Both the position numbers and the translations under genes were made by a program. From Chiayiivirga flava (GTDB taxonomy: Bacteria; Pseudomonadota; Gammaproteobacteria; Xanthomonadales; Xanthomonadaceae): a stretch of 64,000 bases of DNA. Within the stretch, counting starts at the first letter, position 1, and each line of letters opens with the position of its first letter. The DNA lies in contig NZ_JACHHP010000003.1 of the NCBI RefSeq assembly GCF_014202825.1, forward strand, positions 84,229 through 148,228, in the 5' to 3' direction. Below, one piece after another: positions 11,628 through 21,640 of the stretch. Under the pieces are notes generated by a model. The model did not search any database, had not been told where the DNA came from, and worked only from the letters and a program-made list of their open reading frames with translations.

Positions 11628-14483
11628 TCAGCTGCGCAGCGCGAGAAAATCCGGGCTCGCCACCAGGCGAAGCGCATCGAGACGGGGACGCGCGGTGGGC
11701 AACACGGCCAGCAGCGCCTCGCGTTCCTCGCGCAGCGCCACGATTTCTTCCGGATGCACCGCAGGATTCACCCGCGCCAGCGCCTCCAGCCGCGCAAGTT
11801 CGTGGCCCAGCAGTTCGTCCGCATGCGCGAGCGCCTGCTCGATGGCCTGCTGCGATTCAGTCGCGGCTTCCTGGTTGGCGCGCTTGAGCATCGGCGGCAG
11901 CAACGCGGCGAGGATCTTGCGGTACTTCACCAGATCGATGGGGCGATCGTTGGAGCGCTGCAGCGCGCGCGCGCCGGGCACGAAATCCGGTCGCGACGTC
12001 AGTCGCGTGTCGATCACGCAGCGGATCGGCAGCGTCGGCAGATAACGCGCGACCTGCAGCCGCTTCTGCGCGACGCATTCGAGCACGAACACGCATTCGA
12101 GCAGCACGCTGCGCGGCGGCAGGTTGTCGTCGACGAGGAAGGCCGCATTGCCGGTTTCGCCCGACAGCAGCAGATCCTGCGCCGCCAGCAGCAGCGGATG
12201 ATCGTCGCGCAGGTAGAGCACGTCGTCGCGCGCAAGCGCCGTGCCGCGGTCGGTCGTGGCCTGGCGCGGTCCTGACTTGAACTCCTCGAAGGCGTCGATG
12301 GTGAGGTATTCCGGATCGAGCAGGACGATGTGCGGCGACAGCGATTCGTGCTGCACGCCGAACTGCTCGAGCAGGCGCCACGCGAAGTCGTCGTTGGTCG
12401 CATTGCGGTCGTCGCGTGCGAGCGCGTCGCGCAGCAGGCCCTGTTCGGCGCCGCGACGGCTCGCGAGCTCGAGCAGGCGGTCGCGACCGCCGGCGATGAG
12501 CGCGCTCAGTTCGGCATGGGCGACGCGGGTGTCCTCGAGCAGTTGTTCGACGCGCGGTTCGCGCGACGACGCATCCTCCTGTGCGAGTGCCACCAGTGTT
12601 CCGCCGAAGCGGCGCATCAGTTCGCGGCCGTCGGCGCAGACCTGGGTGAACGCATCCAGGCCGTCGTCGTACCAGCGCAGCAGCAGCTCCTGCGCACTGT
12701 CGATCAGTGCCGCCGCATGGATGTGCACATCGCCGCGCTGGCCGATGCGGTCCAGGCGCCCGATGCGCTGTTCCAGCATGTCCGGGTCCAGCGGCAGATC
12801 CCACAGCGCAAGATGCTGGGCGAACTGGAAGTTGCGGCCTTCGGCGCCGATTTCCGAGGCGATCAGAAGCCGCGCTCCGTCCTCGACCTGGGCGAAGTAG
12901 GCCGCGTTGCGGTCGCGCTGCAGCAGGTTCATGTCTTCGTGGAAACGCGCCACGGCAACGCCCGAACGCAGCCGCAGCGCTTCTTCCAGCGCCTGCACCT
13001 TGGCGCGCGAGCGGCACAGCAGCAGCAGTTTCGCCGGCGCGATCTCGTCGAGCAGGCCAAGCAGCCAGTCCATGCGCGGGTCGTGCGTGTAGTCGTGCTC
13101 GGGCTCGATGTGACCCGGCGTGCCGACATCGGCATGGAACTCGGTCAGCAGGCGGCCGGGTCGCGACGGATCGTCGCCGACCGGATCCAGGCGTGCGAGG
13201 TGTTTCACGCGTTGCGGAAAACCGCCGACCGCGGCCCGGCGGTTGCGGATCATCACGCGGCCGGTGCCGTGGCGATCGATGAGCATGTCGATCAGCGCGT
13301 CGCGCGCGGCGTGGTTGCCGCTCTCGATGCGCGCCAGATGGGCGGGCAGGGCATCGGCATCGGGACCGAGCAGCGCGGCGAGCGTGTCGATGTCGTGCGG
13401 CAGCAGCGGATCGCCGTGCAGCAGTTTTTCCACCGTGCCCGACAACGCGACGAAGCCGTGCGTCTCGGCCTCGAACGCACGCAGATCGGAGTACCGTGCC
13501 GGATCGAGCAGGCGCAGGCGCGCGAAATGTCCGCCGAGGCCGAGCTGCTCCGGCGTGGCGGTCAGCAGCAGGGCACCGGGAATCTGCGCGGCGAGCGTCT
13601 CCACCAGCGCGTACTCCGGGCTGATCGCGTCCGCGGACCAGGCCAGGTGATGCGCCTCGTCCACCACGAGCAGATCCCAGCCGGCGTCGAGCAACTGGCG
13701 TCGACGTTTCGCATCGTTGGCGAGCCAGGACGTGGCGGCGATGACGCCCTGTTCGTCCTCGAACGGGTTGGCGTCCGGTTGCGCGGTTTCGATCGACTCG
13801 CAACGCTCCTCGTCGAAGATCGCGAACCGCAGGTTGAAGCGCCGCAACAGTTCGACGAACCACTGGTGCACGAGGCTTTCGGGCACGAGCACCAGCACCC
13901 GCGCCACGCGCGCGGACGCGAGCTGCTGCGCGATGACGAGGCAGGCTTCGATCGTCTTGCCGAGGCCGACCTCGTCGGCCAGCAGCAGGCGCGGCGGACG
14001 GCGTTCACCCGCGGTTTCGGCGGCGCGCAGCTGGTGCGGGATCAGATCGATGCGCGCGCTCTGCACGCCGGCGCCGGGATGCTGCTGCGCGCCGGCGCGG
14101 CGGCGCAGCAGTTCGAGACGGAAGTCGAACTGGTCGTTGCGGTCCACGCGGCCGCCGAGCAGGCGCGCATCGGCTTGCGAGACCGGCTGTTCGGCGTCGA
14201 GTTCGCCCTCGGCGATGGCGCGGTCGCGGCTGCGGTAGGTCAGCAGGCCGGCCGATGCGTCGATCGCTTCGACCTCGTACTCCTGCCCATGCGCACGAAT
14301 GCGATCGCCGATTCGGAACTCGGCGCGCGCCATCGGCGCGGATTCCATCGCGTACTGGCGCACGACGCCCGAGCCGGTGAAAACGATCTGCACGCTGCGA
14401 CCGGCCAGGCGCAGCACGGTGCCGAGGCCGAGTTCGGGCTCGGCGGTGGAGAACCAGCGCTGCCCGGGAACGAAAGGTGTCAT
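11628..14483 (-). CDS. rapA: RNA polymerase-associated helicase RapA (HepA)
   Basis: This 951-residue SWI2/SNF2 ATPase binds RNA polymerase and helps recycle it after transcription. The order is N-terminal Tudor-like RapA domains (about 1-110), then the ATPase core with Walker A GLGKT (residues 173-177) and DEAH box (275-278), then a helicase C lobe with QRIGRLDRIGQRGDVHIH, and a RapA-specific C-terminal region. Length matches E. coli RapA (968). The start is MTPFVPGQRWFSTAEPELGLG at 14483. It lies alone between convergent acnB and the M13-like gene. Confidence 0.96.
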   Translation of the reverse strand: MTPFVPGQRWFSTAEPELGLGTVLRLAGRSVQIVFTGSGVVRQYAMESAPMARAEFRIGDRIRAHGQEYEVEAIDASAGLLTYRSRDRAIAEGELDAEQPVSQADARLLGGRVDRNDQFDFRLELLRRRAGAQQHPGAGVQSARIDLIPHQLRAAETAGERRPPRLLLADEVGLGKTIEACLVIAQQLASARVARVLVLVPESLVHQWFVELLRRFNLRFAIFDEERCESIETAQPDANPFEDEQGVIAATSWLANDAKRRRQLLDAGWDLLVVDEAHHLAWSADAISPEYALVETLAAQIPGALLLTATPEQLGLGGHFARLRLLDPARYSDLRAFEAETHGFVALSGTVEKLLHGDPLLPHDIDTLAALLGPDADALPAHLARIESGNHAARDALIDMLIDRHGTGRVMIRNRRAAVGGFPQRVKHLARLDPVGDDPSRPGRLLTEFHADVGTPGHIEPEHDYTHDPRMDWLLGLLDEIAPAKLLLLCRSRAKVQALEEALRLRSGVAVARFHEDMNLLQRDRNAAYFAQVEDGARLLIASEIGAEGRNFQFAQHLALWDLPLDPDMLEQRIGRLDRIGQRGDVHIHAAALIDSAQELLLRWYDDGLDAFTQVCADGRELMRRFGGTLVALAQEDASSREPRVEQLLEDTRVAHAELSALIAGGRDRLLELASRRGAEQGLLRDALARDDRNATNDDFAWRLLEQFGVQHESLSPHIVLLDPEYLTIDAFEEFKSGPRQATTDRGTALARDDVLYLRDDHPLLLAAQDLLLSGETGNAAFLVDDNLPPRSVLLECVFVLECVAQKRLQVARYLPTLPIRCVIDTRLTSRPDFVPGARALQRSNDRPIDLVKYRKILAALLPPMLKRANQEAATESQQAIEQALAHADELLGHELARLEALARVNPAVHPEEIVALREEREALLAVLPTARPRLDALRLVASPDFLALRS

Positions 14484-14550
14484 CCGCGCATGTTAACGCG
14501 CGCAGCGGTGCGATGTCGCTGCGCGCTACGCGCGCAGCGACGCCCGACGA

Positions 14551-16560
14551 TCACCACACCGACACGCGATCCTTCTCCGCGCGCAGCATCGACGCCTTGC
14601 CGACCTTGCACTGGAAGCTCTCGGCGAACGGCGTGAGATTCGACAACGGTCCGTTGACGCGATACTTCGCCGGCGCATGCACGTCGGTGGCGACGAGCAG
14701 CTGCAGTTCCTCGTCGGTGTAGTTGCGTCGCCACACCTGCGCCCACGACAACCAGAAGCGTTGCGCCGGGGTCAGTCCGTCGACTTTCTGCGTCCCGGGA
14801 TTGCTTGCCTGGAACGCGGCCCACGCGGTCTGCAGGCCGGCGAGGTCGGCGATGTTGGACCCGAGCGTGAGGCGACCGCTGACCTTCACCGGGCCGAACG
14901 CCGAGTACGCGTCGTACTGCAGCTCCAGCGGCTTGGTGCGCAGCGCGTAGGCGTTCGCGTCGGCGGTCTCCAGCCACGGCGCGATCCTGCCGCCGGCATC
15001 GAAGGTGCTGCCGATGGTGTCGTAACCGCGCATCAGTTCGTGGCCGACCAGCGCGCCGAGTGCGCCGTAGTTCAGTGCGGCGTCGGCAGCGGGATCGAAC
15101 AGCGGCGGCTGCAGGAATCCCGCCGGCAGCACCAGCTGGTTGCGCGCAGGGTCGTAATAGGCGTTGACCACGTGTGCCGGCTGCGGCCACTGCCAGTCCT
15201 CGCGCGGTTTGTCGACAGTCGCCATCAGGCGCTTGTGCACGTACGCGATGATGGCGAGCACATTACCGGCATAACTGTCGCGCGACAGCGTCAGTCCTTC
15301 GTAGCCCGGCCCGTGTTCGGGCGCGCCGATCTTCAAGTCGAGCGCATCGATCTTCGCCAGCGCCGCGGTGCGTGCCGCCGTGCCGAGCCACGGCGCCCGC
15401 TCGATCTGCGCGCGCTGCGCGGCGCGCACCGATTCGACCAGCGCCACCGCTTTCGCCTGCGCATCGGCCGGCAGGTACTGCTGCGCATAGCGCTGGCCGA
15501 GCGCGTACCCGAGCAGGGCGTCGACGCTGTCGCGCACCCGGCGCCAGCGCGGCAGCGCCTCCTTGGTGCCGCGCAGCGTGCGCAGATACAGCGCCTCGTG
15601 TGCCTGCACGAACGGCGACGAAAGATACGGCGCAAGCACATGTGCCACGTGGAAGCGCAGATACGCGCGCCACTGCTCGAGCGGCACTGCGGCGAGCGCG
15701 GCGCCGGCTTCGGTGAAGAACGAGACGTGCGCGAGCGACACGCTGTCGACCTTCCCCAGCCCTTGCGCCTTCATGAACTTGCGCCACTCGAACGCAGGGA
15801 AGGTCTTGTCCAGTTCCTTTACCGCGACCAGGCGGTAGGAATTGCCCGGATCGCGCAGCTGCAGCAGCGTGAGCGACTGGCGCGCGAGGCGCGATTCGAT
15901 CGCCAGCACCGCATCCGCCTCCTGCGCGGGGTTTGCGCTGCCGCTCAGCGTGAGCAGGCGCTCGACGTAGGCCTCGTAGGCGGCGAGCAGGGTGCGCGTG
16001 TCGTTGTCCTCGCGCAGGTAATAGTCGCGGTCGGGCAGGCCCAGGCCACCCTGGGTGATGTAGGCGATGCGGCGCGAGGGATCCTTCAGGTCGTCGTTGA
16101 TGCCGAAGTCGAACAGCAGCGGGAGTCCGCGCGCGTGCAGATCGGCGATGGCCGGGGCGAGATCCTTCGGCTTTCTGATCTTCGTGATGCGCTCGAACAG
16201 CGGCGCGAGCGGTGCGGCGCCGGCTGCCTCGACGGCGGTCTCGTTCATGCCGCTGGCGTAGAGATCGCCGAGCAGGCGCGTGGTGTCATCGTCGGCGGCG
16301 CTGGTCGCCGCCTCCAGCAGCGCGCGTTGCTGCGCGATGCCGCGCAGCTGCAGTTCCTCGAACGTGCCCCAGCTGCCGTGGCCCTGCGGCACCGGATTGG
16401 CCTTGAGCCAACCGCCGTTCGCGTACTGGTAGAAATCGCTGCAGGCCGCGACGTTGCCGTCCAGATTGCGCGCATCGAGCCCGCGCTCGTTGGTTTGCGC
16501 AGTTGCGGCCGCGGCGGCCGAAATCAGCAATGCGAATTGCAATGGGCGGAACACGCGCAT
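14551..16560 (-). CDS. M13-family metallopeptidase homologue lacking two zinc ligands
   Basis: This 669-residue exported protein (signal peptide about residues 1-22) has the full M13 (neprilysin/PepO) layout. These features are the N-terminal GNVAACSDFYQYANGGW, the NAYYDPARNQLVLPAG segment and the C-terminal domain. The zinc-binding HExxH is HELMR (residues 507-511), with Arg for the second His. The third ligand in the GENxADxGG motif is Ser568 (GSNIADLAG). The catalytic Glu508 is kept. The nearby paralogue at 19598-21640 has both motifs intact. The reading frame is otherwise undamaged, so this looks like a pseudoenzyme rather than a decayed gene. Confidence 0.9.
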   Translation of the reverse strand: MRVFRPLQFALLISAAAAATAQTNERGLDARNLDGNVAACSDFYQYANGGWLKANPVPQGHGSWGTFEELQLRGIAQQRALLEAATSAADDDTTRLLGDLYASGMNETAVEAAGAAPLAPLFERITKIRKPKDLAPAIADLHARGLPLLFDFGINDDLKDPSRRIAYITQGGLGLPDRDYYLREDNDTRTLLAAYEAYVERLLTLSGSANPAQEADAVLAIESRLARQSLTLLQLRDPGNSYRLVAVKELDKTFPAFEWRKFMKAQGLGKVDSVSLAHVSFFTEAGAALAAVPLEQWRAYLRFHVAHVLAPYLSSPFVQAHEALYLRTLRGTKEALPRWRRVRDSVDALLGYALGQRYAQQYLPADAQAKAVALVESVRAAQRAQIERAPWLGTAARTAALAKIDALDLKIGAPEHGPGYEGLTLSRDSYAGNVLAIIAYVHKRLMATVDKPREDWQWPQPAHVVNAYYDPARNQLVLPAGFLQPPLFDPAADAALNYGALGALVGHELMRGYDTIGSTFDAGGRIAPWLETADANAYALRTKPLELQYDAYSAFGPVKVSGRLTLGSNIADLAGLQTAWAAFQASNPGTQKVDGLTPAQRFWLSWAQVWRRNYTDEELQLLVATDVHAPAKYRVNGPLSNLTPFAESFQCKVGKASMLRAEKDRVSVW

Positions 16561-16836
16561 GGACGCTCACGGAAGGGAAAGACGGACGATTCTAACAGGG
16601 CGCGTCGCCGTGCCCGCTTCCGTTCCAGACCCCGCTCGCGTAGGCCTGCACTGCTGGGGCGCGGCGACAGGCGCATTCGTGCCGCGGCAACGATGCAACG
16701 GACTTTCGCCGCCTCCGCGACATGCGGAATGCAAGCCGCGCTCGTCGCATTCTGCACGCGTTGCGTCGCCAAACGGAGTCTCTAAGATCGCCGCGATCGC
16801 GTGACCCCGGCGCGAAGAAGACTCAGGAGATCATGC

Positions 16837-17676
16837 ATGCGTCCAGCCCTGTTACACGCCGCACTTGCACTGTCGCTCGGCGGCATCGCGACCGTCGCGT
16901 CCGCCGCCGACGACGACCGTTTCACCTTCCGCGCCAGCGCGTTCGACACCGATGCGAGCATTCGCGTCGGCGCCAACGGCACCGTCGGCAACGAGGACAT
17001 CAACGCCACGTTCGACGACGTGGGTGTCATCGACGGCAGCGAAACGGCGCTGCGGTTCGAAGCCGTCTATCACCCCGCCGAACGGCATCGCGTGGCGCTC
17101 AACTACTACGACCTCGAGCCACGCGAGTCCTACGTGCTCGACCGTGACATCGGCTTCGAGGAGTTTCCCGAATACACCCTGCCGGCCGGCAGCCGGGCCG
17201 ATGTCGGTATGGACTTCAAGCTCGCCACGCTGATGTACGAATACGCCTTCGTCGAAAGCGACACGTGGACGGTCGGCGGCCAGGTCGGCGTGCATTGGGC
17301 GCAGCTGATGGCGTTCGGCAGCGTCGACATCCCCGACATCGCCAGCGACCGCGTCGAATGGAAGCGCACGAAGCGGGCGATCGCGCTCGGTGCACGCGCG
17401 CAGTATCGGCCGAGCGACCGCTGGCGTTTCGGTCTGGAAGTGCAGGGCTACGACACCTCGTGGGGCAATTTCGTGTCCGAGAACGGACACTTCGAGCGCG
17501 CCGGGTTGCTCGCGGAATACCGCTTCACCGACACGTTCGGCGTGCATGTCGGCTACGACTGGTTCCGCCTGAAGCTGCGCGACGTGGCGGCCGACGAGGA
17601 CGAGTACTACTCGGTGCTGCTCGACGGCGAACTGAAGGTGCACGGGCCGACGGCGGGACTCACGCTCGCGTTCTGA
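16837..17676 (+). CDS. Predicted outer-membrane beta-barrel protein
   Basis: This 279-residue protein has a signal peptide (MRPALLHAALALSLGGIATV...ASA). Alternating aromatic and polar strands follow (RFEAVYHPAERHRVALNYYDL, GLLAEYRFTDTFGVHVGYDWFRLKL). It ends in phenylalanine (AGLTLAF), the usual recognition signature for the BAM complex, so it should be an 8-10 stranded barrel. No substrate or partner is evident. The ATG at 16837 follows AGGAG; a start at 16801 would precede the ribosome-binding site. It is divergent from the M13-like gene across a 276-bp gap that must hold both promoters. Confidence 0.75.
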   Translation: MRPALLHAALALSLGGIATVASAADDDRFTFRASAFDTDASIRVGANGTVGNEDINATFDDVGVIDGSETALRFEAVYHPAERHRVALNYYDLEPRESYVLDRDIGFEEFPEYTLPAGSRADVGMDFKLATLMYEYAFVESDTWTVGGQVGVHWAQLMAFGSVDIPDIASDRVEWKRTKRAIALGARAQYRPSDRWRFGLEVQGYDTSWGNFVSENGHFERAGLLAEYRFTDTFGVHVGYDWFRLKLRDVAADEDEYYSVLLDGELKVHGPTAGLTLAF

Positions 17677-17710
17677 GCACGCGCCTCCGCGGCTTCGCCG
17701 ATGCCCGAAA

Positions 17711-17745
17711 CGCAACAGGCCCGGACGGTGTCCGGGCCTGTTGCG
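17711..17745. terminator. Strong bidirectional terminator hairpin
   Basis: A perfect 16-bp inverted repeat (left arm 17711-17726, right arm 17730-17745, sharing the CAACAGGCCCGGAC core) with a 3-nt GGT loop lies between two convergent genes. It is the strongest hairpin noticed in the window. Confidence 0.85.
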
Positions 17746-17770
17746 TCGAGCCGTGGCAGGTGCTGTGTCG

Positions 17771-19396
17771 TCAGTCTTCGAAGCTGTCGGAGAACAGCAT
17801 GAAGTCGACCGACAGCACACTGTCGGCGCAGAAGTTGTTGCTTTCGATCGACTCGTTTTCCACCGCATTGTCCGGATCGATCATGCAGCCGCCCTGTTCG
17901 CGAGGATTGGTGTAGGACCCGAGGCTCTGCGGAAGGACCGGAAGGGTCACCGTCGCGCTTGCGCCCGGCATGAAGGACAGCGCGCTCGTCGCCGTGCAGA
18001 CGAGATCGAAATTGGCGATCTGACACGATGCGGTGCCGCTTACCTCCGGACTGTTGCCTCCCGCAACCAGGCTCAAAACGGGCAGGCCGTAGGCGACATC
18101 GACGTCGGGAAGTCGGTCCAGCAATATGCGATCGCCGGGCGCGAAATCCGCGGGCGCGGTGGCGGCCGGGTCGTTGCGCAGCTCGATGATCCAGTTCCAT
18201 CCGTCGATGTCTGCCGCCTCGTTGTCGGTGTCGTTGGTCTTTGAGATCTGAAGATCGCTGAGCAGAAGATTCACGCTGGTTGCAATGGTTGCGGTGTTGT
18301 TGCCGGGCGCGATGTCGGAGATGTCCGGCGAATCGACCGTCGCGCTTGCGACGACTTGCGGCGGAGACCCTGCGGCAGGAACGACGCGCAGCGAAACCTC
18401 CCGCATGGCCCCGGCCTCGATGTCTCCCAGATCGCACTCGGGATAACCGAGTGGGTCATTGACGCAGCCGATCGTTCCGACGACGTCGATGCCCGGAGCG
18501 AACGGGCTGAATTCGATCGAGGCGCCGGGCGCCGGTAGGGCGGACTGGTTGGACACGACGATTGTGTGATCCAGAGGCATCCCTTGCGTGACCGGATTCG
18601 GAGTCGATTCCATCGAAATGGACAGATCGGGATTCAACGCAGGACGGTTGATGGAGAATCGCACAGAGAAACTCAGGCTCTGGCCGGGCCCGAGCACACG
18701 ATTGCTCCATTGCACGCCCGACGTGTAGTCGCTGTCGCCGGACGGCACCGAGCTCTCGAAATCGTCCAGGGAATCGTCGTCGAGCGCGAAGAAGACATCG
18801 TCAGGCCCGATGGTACGGATCGCGAAACGATCCGCGTCCTCCGCGTAGTAGTAACCTACGTCGCCGAATTCGTCGTCGAAACGCATCGTCGGCGTGTCCC
18901 CCGATGCGATGAGTTGGGCGGTGTCTCCCACACCGGATCCCCCGACATCCATGTCGATCACATGGAATACGTCAAGGGTCACGGGTTCGGACAGGCTCAG
19001 ATTCTGTACCGTGAGCCGCATCACGACCGAGCCGGACGGCGATCCCGTGATGTTCTGGCCACCGATCACGGTGCTCGTCTCGACAGCGCGGAACAGTCCT
19101 CGTCCCGCGACATCGTTCCATTGCATTTCCGACACCGCGCCCTCGTACTGTTGGACGTCGGGCTTGGGAAGAAAGGTCTCACGCGTATCGTCGCCGACAC
19201 GGAAGGCCCAGCCTGTCTGGTACACGTGATCGTTCGTGGGAGTCTGCGAGACGCCGGTCAGATCGGCTGCCGGCGTCGAATCCCATGGCGATTCGCCGCG
19301 GATGAACGTGGCATTCCCGTCATTGATCGCGCCTTGCGCGTGGACAAGGCCGGACGCTGCGGCCAGCAAAACGGCAACAAAGGATGCACGGTACAT
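17771..19396 (-). CDS. Secreted DUF11-type protein with LFSDSFED tail
   Basis: This 541-residue protein has a signal peptide (MYRASFVAVLLAAASGLVHA). The N-terminal half (about 22-270) is an acidic domain of unknown type. Beta-sandwich domains of the DUF11/CARDB kind follow, visible as PDLSISMESTPNPVTQG...LDHTIVVSNQS and LLLSDLQISKTNDTDNEAADI. The last residues, LFSDSFED, closely match the end of the 99-residue protein at 4567-4866. A cell-surface or secreted location is likely. The ATG at 19396 follows GGAG; upstream codons lack a signal peptide. Confidence 0.75.
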   Translation of the reverse strand: MYRASFVAVLLAAASGLVHAQGAINDGNATFIRGESPWDSTPAADLTGVSQTPTNDHVYQTGWAFRVGDDTRETFLPKPDVQQYEGAVSEMQWNDVAGRGLFRAVETSTVIGGQNITGSPSGSVVMRLTVQNLSLSEPVTLDVFHVIDMDVGGSGVGDTAQLIASGDTPTMRFDDEFGDVGYYYAEDADRFAIRTIGPDDVFFALDDDSLDDFESSVPSGDSDYTSGVQWSNRVLGPGQSLSFSVRFSINRPALNPDLSISMESTPNPVTQGMPLDHTIVVSNQSALPAPGASIEFSPFAPGIDVVGTIGCVNDPLGYPECDLGDIEAGAMREVSLRVVPAAGSPPQVVASATVDSPDISDIAPGNNTATIATSVNLLLSDLQISKTNDTDNEAADIDGWNWIIELRNDPAATAPADFAPGDRILLDRLPDVDVAYGLPVLSLVAGGNSPEVSGTASCQIANFDLVCTATSALSFMPGASATVTLPVLPQSLGSYTNPREQGGCMIDPDNAVENESIESNNFCADSVLSVDFMLFSDSFED

Positions 19397-19548
19397 GGGC
19401 GACACTCCGGAATGAGGGCTTCCGGAAGACGTTCGGGATGCCAAGGGCCCAGGGGTCGCGCGTCGGACACCACTAGGCGGCGTCGATGCACCGCCGGTCG
19501 GGCGCGGCCCGTTGCTCGCCGCCAGTGACGGCAGGCAACGGAGGGCAC

Positions 19549-19572
19549 GGGCACGCCGTGTGCGCGGCGTGC
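19549..19572. terminator. Hairpin downstream of the M13 peptidase gene
   Basis: GGCACGCCG (19549-19557) and CGGCGTGCC (19564-19572) form a 9-bp stem with a 6-nt loop, 26 bp past the stop of the minus-strand peptidase gene. The nearby T tract (19582-19585) is on the plus strand, so termination of the minus transcript rests on the stem alone. Confidence 0.45.
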
Positions 19573-19597
19573 CGTTGCCCGGTTTTCGCCGCTTGTG

Positions 19598-21640
19598 CTA
19601 CCAGATCAGGATCTGCTTGTCCCCGCCGCGCACCATCGGCTGCCCGGGCTTGCACGCGAACGCCTGCGCAAACGCGCCCATGTTCGACGGCGCGCCGATG
19701 GCGCGGAAGTTCGCGGGCGCGTGCGAGTCGGTCTTGAGGCGCACCTGCAGCTCCTCGGGCGTGAAGTGGCGGCGCCACACCGTGCCCCAGTTCATGAAAA
19801 AGCGCTGGTCCTGGGTGTAGCCGTCGATCATCGGGTCCTTGAAGTCCGGTCCCTGCGCACGCTTCATTGCATCGTGCGCGACCGCAAGACCGCCCAGGTC
19901 GGCGATGTTCTCGCCCAGTGTCAGCGTGCCGTTGACCTTCGCGCCGGGTGCCGCCTCGTAGTCGTCGAATTGCGCAACGAGTTTGGCGGTGAGTTCCTCG
20001 AAGCCCTTCTTGTCCTCGTCGGTCCACCAGTTCTCGAAGTTGCCGGTGGGGCCGAAGCGGCTGCCCTGATCGTCGTAGCCGTGGATCATCTCGTGTCCGA
20101 TCACCGCGCCGATGCCGCCGTAATTGAGCGCGTCGTCGGCCTTCGGGTCGAAGAACGGCGGCTGCAGGATCGCCGCCGGGAACACGATCTCGTTCTGCTG
20201 CGGGTTGTAGTAGGCGTTCACCGTCTGCGGCGTCATGCCCCACTCGGTACGGTCGACCGGCTTGCCGATCTTCGCCAGGTTCCACTTGTAGTTGTATTCG
20301 ATCGCCGCGGCGACGTTGTCGACGTAGCTCTCGCGCGAGGTCTTGAGGCCGGACCAGTCGCGCCACTTGTCCGGGTAACCGATCTTGGGCGTGAACGAAG
20401 CCCACTTCTCGAGGGCCTTCTTCTTGGTCGCGGGGCTCATCCACTCGAGATTCTCGATGCGCGTCTTGAGCGCGGCGCTGAGATTGCCGACGAGTTCCTC
20501 CATGCGCGCCTTCGATTCGGGCGGGAAGGCCTGCTTGACGTAGGCCTGGCCGAGCGCCTCGCCGGCCATGCCGTTGAGCGTGTTGAGCGTGCGCTTCCAG
20601 CGCGGCAGCTGTTCCTTCTGGCCACGCAGGGTCTTGGAGTAGAAGTTGAAGTTCTCCGTGGCGAACGCATCGCTCAGGAACGGCGACGCGTTGTCCACGG
20701 TCTGGAAGCGCAGGTAGGCGCGCCAGTGCGCGGGGTCCTCGTCCTGCAGCATGGTCGAGACTTCCTGGTGGAACTGCGGAATGGCAAAGGAGAACATCGC
20801 CGGCACCGCGACGCCCTGCGACTGGAAGAACGTCGTCCACGGAAAGTTCGGCGTGAGCTTGTCGGCTTCGGCCGGTGTGATCGGGTTGTAGAACAGCGAC
20901 ACGTCGCGCGAGAGTTCCTCGCTCGACTTGGACACCTTTGCCAGGCGCGTTTCGAACGCCATCACGTCCGTTGCCTGCGACGCGGCCTCCGCCGCCGGCA
21001 CGCCGGACAGTTCCAGCACCTTGGCGATGTGCTTGACGTAGGCCTCGCGCTGCGCGGCCTTGTCTTCGTCGAAGTAGTAGTCGCGGTCCGGCAGGCCGAG
21101 TCCGGCCTGGGCGACGTAGGCGATCTGCATCGACGAATCCTTGAAATCCGCCGACGGGCCGAAGCCGAACAGGAAACCGCGGCCGCGCGCGTAGTTGGCG
21201 CGCAGCCAGTCAGCGATCTCCGCGCCCGAGTCGAGCGCGTCGATGGCGGCGAGATCGGCCTCGAGCGGTTCGATGCCGAGCGCGTTCGCGCGCGCCTCGT
21301 CCATGCCGGTGGCCCAGAAGTCGCCGACGATGCGGTCGATGCTGCCGGTTGTGGCGTCGCCCTTTTTCGCGATGGCCGCGGCGATTTCCGCCTGCACCTG
21401 CAGCGAGCGCTCGCCGATCACCTCGAAGCTGCCCCAGGTCACGCGATCGCCGGGAATCGGGTTGGCCTTGAGCCATTTGTCGTTGACGAAGCGGTTGAGG
21501 TCATCGCATGCGGCGATGTCGCCGTCGAGTTGGCCGGCATCGAAGCGGATCGGTTCGATCGCCGACGCCGGACTGGACACGCCGGCAGCGAGTGCGAGGC
21601 CGAGCGCGAGGCTCAACGGCGAGAGAAGCAGTGATTTCAT
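19598..21640 (-). CDS. M13-family zinc metallopeptidase (PepO/neprilysin type)
   Basis: This 680-residue exported endopeptidase has a signal peptide (MKSLLLSPLSLALGLALAAG...ASA). M13 peptidases cleave short oligopeptides. The zinc motif HEMIH is at residues 516-520 and the third ligand Glu577 is in LGENIADLGG. The NAYYNPQQNEIVFPA substrate-binding segment and C-terminal RxDSHxPxxxR region (LKTDSHAPANFRA) are present, so it should be active. The ATG at 21640 follows a GGAG. Its closest neighbour in kind is the inactive-looking paralogue at 14551-16560. It is divergent from the phosphatase-family lipoprotein gene. Confidence 0.95.
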   Translation of the reverse strand: MKSLLLSPLSLALGLALAAGVSSPASAIEPIRFDAGQLDGDIAACDDLNRFVNDKWLKANPIPGDRVTWGSFEVIGERSLQVQAEIAAAIAKKGDATTGSIDRIVGDFWATGMDEARANALGIEPLEADLAAIDALDSGAEIADWLRANYARGRGFLFGFGPSADFKDSSMQIAYVAQAGLGLPDRDYYFDEDKAAQREAYVKHIAKVLELSGVPAAEAASQATDVMAFETRLAKVSKSSEELSRDVSLFYNPITPAEADKLTPNFPWTTFFQSQGVAVPAMFSFAIPQFHQEVSTMLQDEDPAHWRAYLRFQTVDNASPFLSDAFATENFNFYSKTLRGQKEQLPRWKRTLNTLNGMAGEALGQAYVKQAFPPESKARMEELVGNLSAALKTRIENLEWMSPATKKKALEKWASFTPKIGYPDKWRDWSGLKTSRESYVDNVAAAIEYNYKWNLAKIGKPVDRTEWGMTPQTVNAYYNPQQNEIVFPAAILQPPFFDPKADDALNYGGIGAVIGHEMIHGYDDQGSRFGPTGNFENWWTDEDKKGFEELTAKLVAQFDDYEAAPGAKVNGTLTLGENIADLGGLAVAHDAMKRAQGPDFKDPMIDGYTQDQRFFMNWGTVWRRHFTPEELQVRLKTDSHAPANFRAIGAPSNMGAFAQAFACKPGQPMVRGGDKQILIW

